64,000 bases of DNA. Origin: Lithodes maja. Its lineage: Eukaryota; Arthropoda; Malacostraca; Decapoda; Lithodidae. Positions 33,411 through 44,902 of the stretch are shown here, one piece after another. Positions within the stretch are counted from its first letter, which is position 1, and each line of letters starts with the position of its first letter. A model generated the notes under the pieces. It made no database searches. It worked only from the letters and a program-made list of their open reading frames with translations, and was not told where the DNA came from. The stretch is from NCBI GenBank assembly GCA_037953745.1, contig JBAKBP010007405.1, positions 36,317-100,316 on the forward strand, in the 5' to 3' direction. The position numbers and the translations under genes are program-made.

Positions 33411-34038
33411 TTAACCTAACAAGTGCGCATGGGGGTAATTGAAAACGTCCCCCTGTGCTGACGTATTTGAGGTGTTTCCGTCACTAAAATATTCATTGTA
33501 CCATTAATAATTATCCATATGCGCCTATTATGCGTTGATTATAAAGGTATTAACCTGAAACAACAATAAAACGAGTGAAAACAGCGTTTGGATGGTCAAA
33601 ATCGGAGATATAGCCCGCGAGTTGTATAATGTATGGGTGAGGCAAACTGCTTTCCCGCCAATTTCCCCCAAGGCCACTGAGACACAGTCGATCGATACTC
33701 TCTCTCTCTCTCTTGCACTCGCTTGCCATCAGTGATGACAACACCCTGCTTGCAACTCGCTAATGTTAGCACGAAAATATACCTCAGAATAAGGGAACAA
33801 TAGGGAAAATAGGTGATAACTGAAGGAGAGGAGGAAGGTGGGGAAGGAGGGGAGGTAGAGGACTGAGATTTTGCATGGCCCAGGGGCCAAAAAAAAATAA
33901 AAAAATAAAAAAATAAAAATAATTTTTTTTTTTTTTTTTCGATGTCAAAAGTTGATTTTTTATTTTACTTACTCTCAAGAGTCTTCCCGCAGTCCGCCGG
34001 GGGAACTCTTAAGAGTCTCCCCGCAGCTCCCGGGTTAA
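33411..34038 (-). mobile_element. pB-B MITE copy B2
   Basis: TTAA at 33411-33414 and 34035-34038. The right terminus, read inward, is CCCGGGAGCTGCGGGGAGAC and is identical to the start of the piggyBac element at 58843 for about 60 bases. The left end has diverged (CCTAACAAGTGCGCATGGGG). It lies within T2. Confidence 0.9.
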
Positions 34039-34095
34039 GTGTGTTGAATAGTTTTGCATTATCAATAGGGTGTAGCACAAGGATTATCAACATTA

Positions 34096-34320
34096 TCACA
34101 GTAACGGGGTCGAGGTTGAGGCGGGACGGGGAGGGGAGGGAGTAGGCCTACAGAGGAGGGGATATCCTTCCTTTTTTTTTTTTTTTTTTTTTTTTTTTCT
34201 CCATGTGAAATTTATCATATCAATGACAAATAAGACCTTTATTATGTTTTCAGGGACAGTACAGCACAACGTGTCCCTCAATCAAAAAAAAAAAAAAAAA
34301 GGCGAAATACGAAGGCAATT
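34096..34320. other. T-rich and A-rich tracts in T2
   Basis: A T-run near 34170-34198 and an A-run near 34284-34300 surround a short unrecognised segment with AATTTATCATATCAATGAC. No gene. Confidence 0.4.
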
Positions 34321-34429
34321 TTCCAGCTACGGACTTTTTCCAGCAACGGACTCGGTCTCCCCCCTATTAGTCCGTTAAATCGAGCGTCGACTGTATATTA
34401 ATTACCAATTTGAACTTCGTCATCTAGGA

Positions 34430-34940
34430 CTGTCAACTTGAATAATAATTGAATAGGCCTACCTGGAGTGTGCTAGTAGGACTTGGTAGGCCTATTGGTA
34501 TAACTCGGTGTCTGGAACCGGAAATAAGTTAATATTGTTTGAATACCCGGAGTTGGTTGATAGAACTCTGTGTCTGGGAACCGGAGTTAATTGACAATAT
34601 TAGACTACTCAGAGTTTTACTGGTAGAACTCAGTGTCTGGGACCCTGAGTGAAGTCACTATTGTTGAATACCCGGAGTTAGAAGGGTAGAACTCGGTATA
34701 TAGGAACCGGAGATATGTTCTCGCTAAGGGATACCCGGAGTTATGTTGGTAGAACTCAGTGTTTGGGAACCGGAGTTAAGACACTTTTGTTGACTACCCG
34801 GAGTTAGAGTGGTATAACTCGGTATATGGAAACCGGAGTATGTATTCTCCTTAAGGGTTCGAGTACCCGGAAATACTGTATGGGTAGAAGTTCCTAAGAT
34901 ATGTCCTCGTTGACTGTGGGGACCCGGAGTCAAAGAGATG
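34430..34940 (+). repeat. Degenerate tandem repeat, units of ACCCGGAGTT ... AACTCGGT ... ACCGGAGT
   Basis: At least six imperfect units of about 60-75 bp contain TACCCGGAGTTA, GGTAGAACTCGGT and GGAACCGGAGT in that order. Substitutions are many, so the array is old. Confidence 0.8.
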
Positions 34941-34982
34941 ACCCAGCCATACTAATGGAAGATAACTCCATGTTGCATAAAA

Positions 34983-35638
34983 GGTGCGGGGGGAAAGATT
35001 TAAGAAGCACCGAATAGTCCGTGCGGACCTGTGTAGAGGACTCAAGTGTCTATCGGAATTGACTGAATAAAAGTTATTCCGTAAAAATGGTAGATAAAAA
35101 TATTTACTCGGAGAATCCAGTATATGAAAATGGTACTCCGGCGAAGTAGGCAATGAATAGATATCTAAGAGGCCCCCTTCCTCAGCCTACTCGCTTCAAC
35201 CCGGACTCAGAGAGAATGTGGGAATCTCCCAGTGACCGGAGATGTAAATAAGAGTCCCGGACTAATCACTAGCCGACCCAAAGAGGGACCGGAGTGAGGC
35301 TCAAAAAATCATTGATCAAGCTGATGGCAGGTTCGGAGCCTAAAATAACAGAATTATTTGGTGCGGGGGGAAAGGTTTAAAAGGCACCTTAAGTTATACT
35401 GTAAAAAGTGGTAGATAAAAACATCCACTCGGAGAATCCTATAATACAAATATGGAACTCCGGCGAAGTAGGCAAATGAATAGATATTTAAGAGGCTCCC
35501 TTCCTCAGCCTACTCCGCATCAACCCGGACTCAGAGAGAACGCGGGGATCTCCTAGTGATCGGAGATGTAAAATAAGAGCTCCGAACTAAGCCCTAGCCG
35601 ACCCAAAGTGAGACCGGAGTGAGGCTCAATAAATCATA
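34983..35638 (+). repeat. Two long direct repeats (about 375 and 275 bp)
   Basis: Copy a (34983-35359) and copy b (35360-35638) both begin GGTGCGGGGGGAAAG and share GGTAGATAAAAA, CTCGGAGAATCC, CTCCGGCGAAGTAGGCAA, CTTCCTCAGCCTACTC and ACCGGAGTGAGGCTCAA. CCGGAGT words link them to the minisatellite upstream. No coding signal. Confidence 0.8.
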
Positions 35639-35740
35639 ATTACTCTGAAAAGTGTCTACGGTGGCTCGTATCATGAAAACAAATGTAGACAAAAATATCA
35701 TAATAGAATATAATATCACCAAGACCACCCACTAAACTAC

Positions 35741-36229
35741 ATGGCAACACACCCACAGACACCAAGAAATATAAAAACAACACCCAGCACACAGTATCAC
35801 ACACAATTATTGTCCTCTCTCCCTCCCTGCCCATCCCGAACCAACTTCCAGAAGCACATCCATACTCATATCTCTCACCGATCCATCCACTCACTCACAG
35901 ACAACACGCAGCTGCATGAACGACCTCCCGAAATCCATCCTTCCGAATCCTCCCTTCCTCGCGAGGACAGAGTCCACCTGGCCAGGCTGAGATGCGGACA
36001 CCATCCAGCTCTCCTGAGCTATCAGAAGAGACTGGATGACTCCGTTGTCGACGCCTGCCCGGGATGTAACACAGCACCCCATACCATTAAACATATCATA
36101 GAAGACTGCATTTCACACAACCACTTACGCCAACAACACAATCTACACTCAATGAGAGCTCTGTGGGAAAGCCCGATCGTGGCCATGGCCTTCCTCAGGG
36201 ACTCGGGGCTGTTCGGCCAGGCAGCTTAG
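35741..36229 (+). pseudogene. LINE C-terminal fragment (SINE partner), 5'-truncated
   Basis: The frame carries REDRVHLARLRCGHHPALLSY and CPGCNTAPHTIKHIIEDC, the conserved basic box and Cys/Cys/His/Cys box at the C-terminus of Jockey/I-type ORF2 proteins. It ends in DSGLFGQAA followed by TAG. Directly after the stop come GGAAC and (AAC)n to 36249. Reverse transcriptase is absent because of truncation. The last 55 bases, including GGGGCTGTTCGGCCAGGCAG, match the tail of SINE S1, which implies that the LINE machinery recognised both. Start codon choice is arbitrary in a truncated copy. Confidence 0.75.
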
Positions 36230-36249
36230 GGAACAACAACAACAACAAC

Positions 36250-37319
36250 CAAATCTGCGACAAAGACAGAAAACCTGAAAGGTATAGTGACTAAGAAGAT
36301 GTTGCTACAAAATAATAATAACAATAACATGTCATAAATGTTAAAATAAAAACTCTTAGTAAGAGAACGTATGAACAATACATAAGAAAAACGCTCAAAG
36401 GAGCCAAGATATAAAAAAATACGAATTTCGAAACTTCTAGAATGTCGGAGTGAAACAAAAATATCGCGAGACAATCAAATCGGCATTAAAATTAGGACTG
36501 AAAGTGCGATGTCAATGGAAAATAGTTAAGTTATCAGACAAAATGTGTAGTGATAAGAAAGAATTATCGTTAAAGACGTAAAGTCGAATTCAACGATAAA
36601 CAATGTTGAAAAGGAGAAATAGTTAGAATTATAATACTCAAATTTTAAGAGTAGTCTATGGAAAATCGGCGATGGTGAATAGGCCTAGGCCTATTCACGA
36701 AGTCTGGCGACCGCCAGATAAAAGCTAAAGGAGCCTAGAAAATGAAAGATAGGCATTCTAACTAATATAGCCTAATTGATATAACATAATAATTTCTTGA
36801 TAAGAAGAAATAGTTGGAGTTAAATAAAAGAATATCGCGATAGCATAAAGTCCGCATTAAAAAGTGGATCGAAAAAGCAATGTCATTGTAAAATAGTTAG
36901 GCTATCAGCAAAAATGCTTAGAAACAAACAGGAAAACTCGTAATGGCGCAAAAGAGAATTCCAATGATTAACGGTAATGTGATAAGTAGGTATAGTTAGA
37001 ATGATAAAACTCCAATCTAGTATTGGAAAAAATTCATATGATAAATAGGCCTAGGCCTATTCATGAATCTGGTGACCGCTAGACAAAAGCTAACGGAGCC
37101 TAGAATAACTGAAATATGAGGCATTCTAACTAACATAGCCTAATTAATATCACAGAATAATATAAGAAAGAAAAAGGTAGGAATAAACAATAACAAAATA
37201 TATAATAATAATGGTTATGGCATGTGGCGCATCCCGCGGGAGAATCTCAGCTCTCTCTGAAAAATGCTCAATACAAAATGCATATCTATGACGCCTCCTT
37301 ACTATTAAGTAACATATAC
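36250..37319 (+). repeat. Diverged tandem duplication with TAGGCCTAGGCCTA palindromes
   Basis: Units 36441-36805 and 36813-37160 share AATATCGCGA, ATAGTTAGAAT, AATAGGCCTAGGCCTATTCA, CGGAGCCTAGAA and GGCATTCTAACTAA. The rest of the interval is AT-rich and unassigned, with no gene. Confidence 0.7.
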
Positions 37320-37321
37320 TT

Positions 37322-38905
37322 AGCAATATAAGGGGACTTCACTCTAACATCAATTCTGTACACCAATTTCTTCAAGCAGAATCCCCTACTCTCCTTTTTT
37401 TGACAGAGACTCAAGTAACATCCACATCTGACACGTCTAGATTTAATTTTCCAGGTTATCAACTGCTCCAAAATTTCAGACCTAAAGGAGGTGTATGTTG
37501 CTTCGCAAAATCTGAAATTGCCCTGGAGGAGGTTACTAGTTTCAATTGTCCCTATTTTGATTATTTTATATACAAATTAATTTCTGCTGGTAAATTTAAA
37601 TACATATGTTGCATCTACCGTTCCCCAAATACTCCTCCAGAGCAAAGTCTTTTTCATTCTCTGTCCTCACAACTCAGTGTCCTCAACTTAAATGCTTCTT
37701 CTGAAATCACTGTGTTGGGTGATTTTAATGTCCATAATGTTGAATGGCTCACTCATTCAGCCAGGACTGATGATGCTGGTCTTGAATGTGAGCTATTTGC
37801 AGACTCATTTAATCTCACTCAACTAGTCAACCAATCCACCCGTGTACCAGATAATCCTAATCATAATTCCCACCTACTGGACTTATTTTTAACAACCAAT
37901 TCAGAAAATTATGATGTTACAGTAAGATCCCCGCTTGGATCTTCTGATCACTGTCTGATACAGGCCACCTGTCTATCACCTACCACACCTTCCCACTCTG
38001 AACCTGTTTTGGTGACTAAATGGCATTACGATAGGGCAGACTGGGAGGGTCTTCAAGGTTTCTTTATTGATATTCCCTGGACCTCTTTCTTTTCTAATGA
38101 TGCACACTCCACCTTGAGCCACATACAAGATTTTGTAAAAATTGGAATGGAAACTTTTATTCCTCATCAAAAGTACATTAAAAGATCTAATTCACCTAAA
38201 TGGTTTGACCATAATTGTGCTAGAGTAACTGAACAAAAAGCAATAGCCTACAATGCATACACAAGATCAAAAACACATGAAGCCTTTAATTACTTTAGAA
38301 ACATCAGAAATCATGCCAAAACTGTATTAAACCTAACTAAATCAAACTTTCTCCACAAGCAGGCAAATAAACTTCTAAATAATCCAAATGATAACAAAAT
38401 ATTTTGGTCTACTCTTAACTCATTCAAATCCAACTTCACAACTGCTTCATCCATTCCACCATTAAAATCTCCGACTGGCAATCTTGTAAGTGACCCACGA
38501 GGTAAAGCTAACCTTCTTGCGGATAGTTTCTCCACCAACTCGACCTTAGATGAAATAAATCAAGATGTCCCTGTACTTAATTTTAATTCGCCTGAAATTC
38601 CCTCACTTAAGATCCACACCAGACATGTCAAAACTATTTTGCAGAATCTCTCAGTAGATAAGGCTCCTGGTCCAGATGAAATTCCTCCAATAGTACTTAA
38701 GAATTGCTCCTTGGTACTTGCTCCTATATTGGCAAACATTTTCCGTCTATGTACTCATACCTCATGCTTCCCAGTACCCTGGAAAGAAGCAAACATCCAT
38801 CCAGTTCCTAAAAAAGGTGCCTCTTCAGATCCATCAAACTACAGACCAATAGCTATAACTTCCACTATTGGTAAAGTCTTTGAAATTATATTAATAATCA
38901 CATAA
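37322..38905 (+). pseudogene. L2 endonuclease and N-terminal reverse transcriptase
   Basis: From SNIRGLHSN through LFLTETQV, LGDFNVHNVEW, LLDLFLTT and GSSDHCLI, the endonuclease is continuous, without the frame break of L1. The frame continues through the linker into KAPGPDEIPP, NYRPIAITS and GKVFEIIL, and is then thrown out of frame by a one-base loss at about 38893 (TTAATAATC against TTAAATAATC in L1). This copy preserves the endonuclease-to-polymerase join that L1 has lost. Confidence 0.85.
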
Positions 38906-40668
38906 TTAAGCATCTTGAGAATAATAAATTAATCAGTGATAGGCAATATGGTTTTAGACGATGTCGATCAACTGCAGACATTCTTTGCCTTCTTACGCAT
39001 CAAATCAACCAAGCCACAGACCAACATGGTGAAACACATACAATAGCACTGGATATATCAAAGGCATTTGATAGAGTCTGGCATCAATCCTTATTGTCGA
39101 AGATGTCACACTACGGCCTTGCATTATTAGTTCCACTAATTTCTTCTTATCTTCATAACAGAAAAATACATGTAATGGTTGTTGTTGTTGTTCCCCAAGC
39201 TGCCTGGCCGAACAGCCCCAAGGCCCCGAGCAATTCCAAGGCCATAACCGAGTGCCCCCACAGAACCCTCCCTGCCGACCACAATAAGGCCTGGGTGACC
39301 GAAGCCACTCCATGGCGGGGAGCTGAGGAGGGTGCGGAAACGCCCGGGAAACCAAAGCCCCACCCAGGGCCCTGTGCCCCTCAGCAATTATGAAGGGAAA
39401 GTTGAGTGGCAAGGGAAAAATGTGACTTTTTGGCTTCCAATCTTAGTAGATTGGGAGGTCAATCCACGGAAGAGACGCCGTCACTTGAGATCTAGAAAAT
39501 ATATAAGTTAAAGGAACAGTCAGAGTAAGCTATGGGTATGGTAGAGATTGCTCAGTTCTCACTCTGATAGACCAGCCCATCACCACATGACTAGAACCCA
39601 ATCATCTCAGCATCAGCTAGGAAAGGCCCTAGAAAGCCGCCTTTGGCGGGGGGATAGCTCCCCTATTTCAACCCCTTTCGGGGTTGGGCACCCGCCCAAT
39701 TCTCAATTTCACTCAATAAATGCTGGTGTTCCCCAGGGATCAGTTTTGGCCCCAACTCTGTTCCTCATTCATATCAATGATCTCATATCTACCACTCATA
39801 ATCCAATACATTCCTACGCAGATGACTCAACACTCCACAGTTCCTTCACATTTACCAATTCTTTCACCCAACCCGATCTTATAAATTCAAAAATAAGCAC
39901 TGCAATTTCTCTGAACCAGGACCTTTCTAGAATTGAAGAATGGGGACAAAAGAATCTAGTTTCCTTTAATGCACAGAAAACCAAGTACTGTACATTCAAT
40001 TTTCTAACCGACAGAATCTCACTGACTCCCATATATTTTTTAATGATGTAAATATTCCCACTTCCCCTAGTATTGCCATTCTCGGTGTAACATTAACTAC
40101 TAACTTGAGCTGGACACATTATGTTAGAAGCATTGCTAAGAATGCCTCTAAAAAACTGGGACTCCTGTACGGAGTTCGAGAATTCTTCACTGACGAGCAG
40201 TTGGCCGTAATATATAAAAGTCATGTGCGTTCTCAGATGGATTACTGTTCTCTGTGGAGTGGAAGTGGAGTGGTTGCATTGAGGCAGTTGGACAAAATTC
40301 AAAATAAAGCTATTAGATTAATCAATAACCCTGCAATCACACAGGACCTTCCTACATTATCCATACGAAGAAACGTTGCATCCCTTGCATTATTCTAAAG
40401 ATATTTTCACAGCAATTGTTCCGAGGAACTTGCTTCAATTGTGCCGCCTCTCCACATCTTTCCCCGTAGAACTAGGGCAGCTGAGAGCGCCCATGAATTT
40501 ACACTTTCTCCTCCACAATGCAGAACTTCTGCTTATCAAAATTCATTTATCCCTAGAACTACTACTCTTTGGAATTCACTTCCCTCGAATTGCTTTCCAC
40601 AAACTTACAATCTACAAATGTTTAAATCCAGTTGTTACAAACATTTTATGAATGGAGGATGCCTTTAG
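38906..40668 (+). pseudogene. L2 reverse transcriptase, split by SINE S2
   Basis: After the frameshift come RQYGFRRCRSTAD and ALDISKAFDRVWHQ, up to HNRKIHVMV at 39178, where S2 begins. After S2 the polymerase resumes with QFHSINAGVPQGSVLAP and YADDSTLHSS. Relative to L1, about 14 target bases (AGATGGCCTTTA region) are missing at the SINE junction. The C-terminal part ends in YNLQMFKSSCYKHF and a stop at 40668. The copy is inactive. Confidence 0.8.
39179..39699 (-). mobile_element. SINE-like element S2
   Basis: Reverse-complement copy of S1: (GTT)n first, then CCCCAAGCTGCCTGGCCGAA, and at the other end AACCCCTTTCGGGGTTGGGC ACCCGCCCAA. It is full length at the structured 5' end. It replaces about 14 bp of L2 instead of duplicating a target. 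Confidence 0.85.
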
Positions 40669-40740
40669 GCACATGGACCTTTTTGTTTTATCTGTGTTTT
40701 TCCTTCCTCCGTTCATTGTCTTTAAAAAAAAAAAAAAAAA

Positions 40741-41165
40741 ACTTCCCAGAAGAGGCAGCAGGAAACGTCCGTAGATGAAAAGTTGCACATCCAGAGAGCA
40801 CAAAACTAGCACAACCTTCCATGCGGGACGCGACCACACGAAGGACGTATGAACCCAGCGTGGTCAGCTGGAGGACGCGTGCAAGGGAAGGACTGTATAA
40901 CGGCGTGCTAGTTAATTTAGTGCAACATTCATAGTTTCTAATCTTTTAATCATAAAAAATTTCTTTCTTTTTCTAAATGGTTACCTTTTTTAATGACGTT
41001 CCCTAGGAACTAAGTAAAGGGTTTCACCCTAGGATGTACTTTTTATATATTTGGGTCGCGTTATGCTTTCTCCGGGACCCTCACGGGGGTCTCTGGGGAG
41101 CCCTTATAATTATATACTGTATAAGGCTCTCACGTCATTGACGGAGAGAACCATTACTAAATTAA
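40741..41165. other. Unassigned spacer
   Basis: No gene or element end recognised between the L2 poly(A) and the SINE S3 fragment. Confidence 0.4.
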
Positions 41166-41243
41166 AACCTGGGTGACCGAAGCCACTCCATGGCGGGGAG
41201 CTGAGGAGGGTGCGGAAACGGCGGGAAACCAAAGCCCCACCCA
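41166..41243 (-). mobile_element. SINE S3, 3' part (split by LINE L3)
   Basis: CCTGGGTGACCGAAGCCACT to CAAAGCCCCACCCA matches S2 at 39289-39367. The (GTT)n tail and about 80 adjacent bases are missing. The other part resumes at 44903. Confidence 0.75.
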
Positions 41244-41256
41244 TGGGTGACCATAA

Positions 41257-42961
41257 ATGCCCCCACACCCGACCGACCATCCCCTGCAATTACCTGGACC
41301 TCGGCCTGTTACTCTTTCTATTAATTTCTGCAACATTCGCGGACTTTCCTCTAACTTTCACTCTGTTGAGCACCATCTCTCCTCCTTCAAACCTGATCTT
41401 CTCTTCCTCACCGAAACTCAGGTGTCTGTACCAACATCCAGCAGCCCCTTCTCTGTATCCTCCTACTTTCTCTATCCTAGTTTCAAAGCCAAAGGCAGAT
41501 GTTGTGCATATGTGCACAACAAACTCACTTGCTCTCGTGTTCCCGATTTCGACTCCTCTGAATTCTCAACTTTATGGCTCAAACTTTCCTGTCATTCTCT
41601 TACTAAATATTTCTGTGCTGTCTATCTTTCCCCTAACTCTACCAACTTTCCCATATTCTTTGACTATCTAAACTCTACAGTGGAACACATTCTATCCATT
41701 TCTCCTTTCTCAGAAATCTCCATCTTAGGAGATTTCAACGTTCACCACCGCCAATGGCTCTCCTCTCACACTACTGATCCACCTGGTGAACAAGCCTACG
41801 TCTTTTCTATCCTAAATGACCTAGAGCAGTTAGTTCAGCAACCCACCCGTATCCCGGATCGCATCGGAGATCGGCCCAACATTCTTGACCTGTTTCTAAC
41901 TTCTAACCCTTCTTCTTATACTGTCGATCTTTTCTCTCCTTTAGGCTCCTCCGACCATAAACTTATCTCTGTCACCTGTCCTATATCTCCAGTACGGCCA
42001 CCCGATCCTCCTAGCCGGCGGCGCTTGTGGCACTTTGGCACTGCCGACTGGGAGGCTCTTCGGCAGTACTTCTTTGATTTCCCATGGAATGATTTCTGCT
42101 TCCGTGGCCGAGGACCCTCGGAGAGTGCTGAACGCATTACCGAGGTAATCCTATCGGGCATGGAAGCATACATTCCATTCTCTTTCTCTCAGACTAATGC
42201 TAAAAAATCTTGGTTTACTCACGCCTGTTCTACTGCTGTCCGCAATAAGGAGGAAGCATTCAAACGGTACCGACGCCTTAAAACTCAAGACTCTCATTCT
42301 TCATATGTTTCTGCCCGGAATCAAGCCAAATCTGTTCTTCGACTTGCCAAACACTCTTTCATCAATAATAAATGCACTGAAATATCCAACTCTAGCTCTT
42401 CCCAAGCTTTCTGGCATCTAGCCAAAAACCTCTCCAACAATTTCTCTTCCTCGTCTTTCCCTCCCCTTTCCCACTCTGATGGCACAACCATCACTTCTTC
42501 CTCTGACAAAGCTAAACTCTTCGCTCAAACTTTTGCTAGAAACTCCACCTTGGATGATTCCGGTGCTATTTCTCCCTCTCCGCCCTCCTCTCTCTTACTT
42601 ATGCCTAATATCCTAATCTCTTCTAAAGATGTACTTTCTACCCTCTCTGGGCTTAACACTAATAAGGCGTATGGTCCGGACGGTGTTCCTCCTGTTGTTC
42701 TCAAAAACTGTGCTTCCGTGCTGACTCCTTGCCTAGGCAAACTCTTTCGTCTCTGTCTATCCTCTAACGTCTTCCCTTCATGCTGGAAGTTTGCTCACAT
42801 TCAACCTGTCCCAAAGAAGGGTGACCGCTCTCAACCCTCCAACTATCGTCCAATTGCTCTCATCTCTTGTCTTTCTAAAGTTTTTGAAACTATTCTTGCT
42901 TCCAAATTTCTTAAGCATTTCTCTTCTCATAATCTGCTCTCAGATCGCCAGTATGGTTTCC
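41257..42961 (+). pseudogene. L3 endonuclease and N-terminal reverse transcriptase (5' part of split ORF)
   Basis: Residues about 21-235 form an APE-type endonuclease: NFCNIRGLSSNFHSV, LLFLTETQVS (Glu), ILGDFNVHHRQWL, ILDLFLTSNP, PLGSSDHKLI. A linker with WHFGTADWEALRQYF and a basic helical part follows, then the polymerase: KAYGPDGVPPVVLK, NYRPIALISCLSKVF, SDRQYGFL. The MITE interrupts exactly at the TTAA in this last block; the eight or more residues read after it belong to the MITE end. The ATG at 41257 lies just inside the element; no alternative upstream start is visible. Confidence 0.85.
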
Positions 42962-43597
42962 TTAACCCGGGAGCTGCGGGAAGACTCTTAAGAGTTCCCC
43001 CGGCGGACTGCGGGAAGACTCTCCTGAGTAAGTAAAACTAAAAATCAACTTTTTACATCGAAAATTTTTTTTTTTTTTTATTTTTATTTTTTTATTTTTT
43101 TATTTTTGTTTGGCCCCTGGGCCATGCAAAATCTCAGTCCTCTACCTCCCCTCCTTCCCCACTTTCCTCCTATTCCTCAGTTATCACCTATTTTCCCTAT
43201 TATTCCCTTATTCTGAGGTATATTTTCGTGCTAACATTAGCGAGTTGCAAGCAGGGTGTTGTCATCACTGATAGCAAGCGAGTGCAAGAGAGAGAGAGAG
43301 AGTATCGATCGACTGTGTCGCAGTGGCCTTGGGGAAAATGGGCGGGAAGGTAGCTTGCCTCACCCATACATTATACAACTCGCGGGCTATATCTCCGATT
43401 TTGACCATCCAAATGCTGTTTTCACTCGTTTTATTGTTGTTTCAGGTTAATACCTTTATAATCAACCCATAATAGGCGCATATGGATAATTATTAATGCT
43501 ATTAATGGTACAATGAATATTTTAGTGACGAAAAACCTCAAATACGTCAGCACAGGGGGAGGTTTTCATTTACCCCCGTGCGCACTTCAGAGGTTAA
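42962..43597 (+). mobile_element. pB-B MITE copy B3, inserted in L3
   Basis: TTAA at 42962-42965 and 43594-43597. The left end is CCCGGGAGCTGCGGGAAGAC with the CTCTTAAGAG palindrome. The right end reads inward CCTCTGAAGTGCGCACGGGG. Removing the element with one TTAA leaves the L3 polymerase frame open across the site, direct evidence for the insertion point. Confidence 0.93.
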
Positions 43598-44792
43598 GGG
43601 TCGCTCTACTGGTGATCTTCTTTCATATCTTACTAACTCTTGGTCATCCTCCTTTCGGAACTTAGGTGAGACTTTTTCTATTGCACTAGACATATCGAAA
43701 GCCTTCGATAGAGTCTGGCATAAATCTTTAATTTCTAAACTACCCACCTTCGGTTTCTATCCCTCCATCTGTGCCTTTGTCTCTAATTTCCTTTCCGGCC
43801 GTTCCATAGCCGCGGTTGTGGACGGCCATTGTTCACTTCCTCACCCTATAAACTCCGGTGTTCCTCAGGGCTCTGTCCTATCTCCTATTCTCTTTCTAAT
43901 TTTTATAAATTATCTCCTTAACTGTACCTTAATTCCCATCCATTCATACGCAGACGACTCAACCTTACACTACTCCATTAGTTTTTCAGAATGCCCCAGC
44001 CAGCAATCCCTCAACGACAAACATAATGAAGCCATAGAACTCTTAAATTCTGATCTAAATACTATTTCCAATTGGGGCAGAGAAAACCTTGTTAACTTTA
44101 ATGCTTCCAAAACCCAATTTCTCCATCTATCTACCCGTCAGGATCTCCCAGAGGACTATCCCTTATTCTTCAACAATACAAAAATCAACCCTTCATCTTC
44201 TCTCAATATTCTTGGTGTCTCTTTTTCTTCTGCTCTCATTTGGAAGGACCATATTACCAGTCTTGCTAAGGCAGCCTCCCAGAAGCTGGGTGTGCTCAAC
44301 CGCCTTAGGGGGTTCTTTTCCCCTGCACAGCTTCTTGCTCTGTACAGGGGCATAGTGCACCCTTGTATTGAGTATTTTTCACATGTGTGGGGAGATTCCT
44401 CTCACACCGCTCTCCTAGACAAAGTTGAAAGGAAGGCCTTTCGTATCATTAACTCCCGTCCACTCACCAACTCTCTGCAATCTCTCTCTCTCCGCCGCAA
44501 TGTTGTATCTCTCTCGCTATTCTATCGCTACTATAATAATCAGTGTTCCTCAGAAATATCCCAGTGCATACCACCTCCTTTACGTAGGGCACGTGGTACC
44601 CGTCTTGCAACTCAATCCCACCCCTACTCTGTGCAACTCTCCAACCCAAGAGTGAAACGTTACTCTCAAACTTTCTTCTACTCAACAGCTGAGCTCTGGA
44701 ACTCTCTCCCAGAATCAGTCTTTCCCTCTTCCTATGACTTAAATTGCTTCAAACTCTGTGTGTCCAGGCATTTTGGCTCGAACGTCCCTTGA
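43598..44792 (+). pseudogene. L3 reverse transcriptase core and C-terminus (3' part of split ORF)
   Basis: Continues from the interrupted block with GRSTGDLLSYLTN, then ALDISKAFDRVWHKS (first Asp), INSGVPQGSVLSPILFLIFIN, HSYADDSTLHYS (YADD), NWGRENLVNFNASKTQF and LNILGVSF. The C-terminal part reads LGVLNRLRGFFSPAQLLALYRG to LWNSLPESVFPSSYDLNCFK. All catalytic residues are intact and no frameshift is visible, so the source element was probably recently active. This copy alone is inactive because of B3. Confidence 0.88.
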
Positions 44793-44902
44793 TTTTGGCC
44801 CTGTCACTCTTTCAACTATGGGGGAGGCACTCGCTATAGGCAGTTATGCCTTTTGCCTCCCTCAATCACATAGGAAAAAAAAAAAAAAAAAAAAAAAAAA
44901 AT

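Larger units (their letters stand above)
32652..34395. mobile_element. pogo/Tigger-like element T2 with nested MITE
   Basis: TA flanks inverted ends CAGTTGACGCTCGATTTAAC (left) and CAGTCGACGCTCGATTTAAC (right, inward), one mismatch. The interior repeats AACGGAC/GTCCGTT near both ends, contains a 250-bp tandem duplication (32793-33300) and the pB-B MITE B2. No transposase frame. Confidence 0.85.
37320..40740 (+). mobile_element. Non-LTR retrotransposon L2, 5'-truncated, with poly(A) tail and SINE insertion
   Basis: Same family as L1, starting abruptly at the TAGCAATATAAGG of the endonuclease and ending in an A-tract at 40723-40741. SINE S2 interrupts it at 39179-39699. Lesions: one missing base near 38893, the frameshift shared with L1 at about 40047, three missing bases near 40249 and TAC to TAA at about 40396. 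No clean target duplication was found. Confidence 0.85.
41244..44902 (+). mobile_element. Non-LTR retrotransposon L3, near-intact, inside SINE S3 and split by MITE B3
   Basis: It contains endonuclease and reverse transcriptase in a single frame apart from the MITE at 42962-43597. A stop at 44792 and a short 3' UTR ending in an A-tract (44876-44901) follow. Protein blocks resemble L1/L2 but the nucleotide sequences are clearly different, so this is a sister family. About 95 bp of the SINE host are missing at the insertion. Confidence 0.85.
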
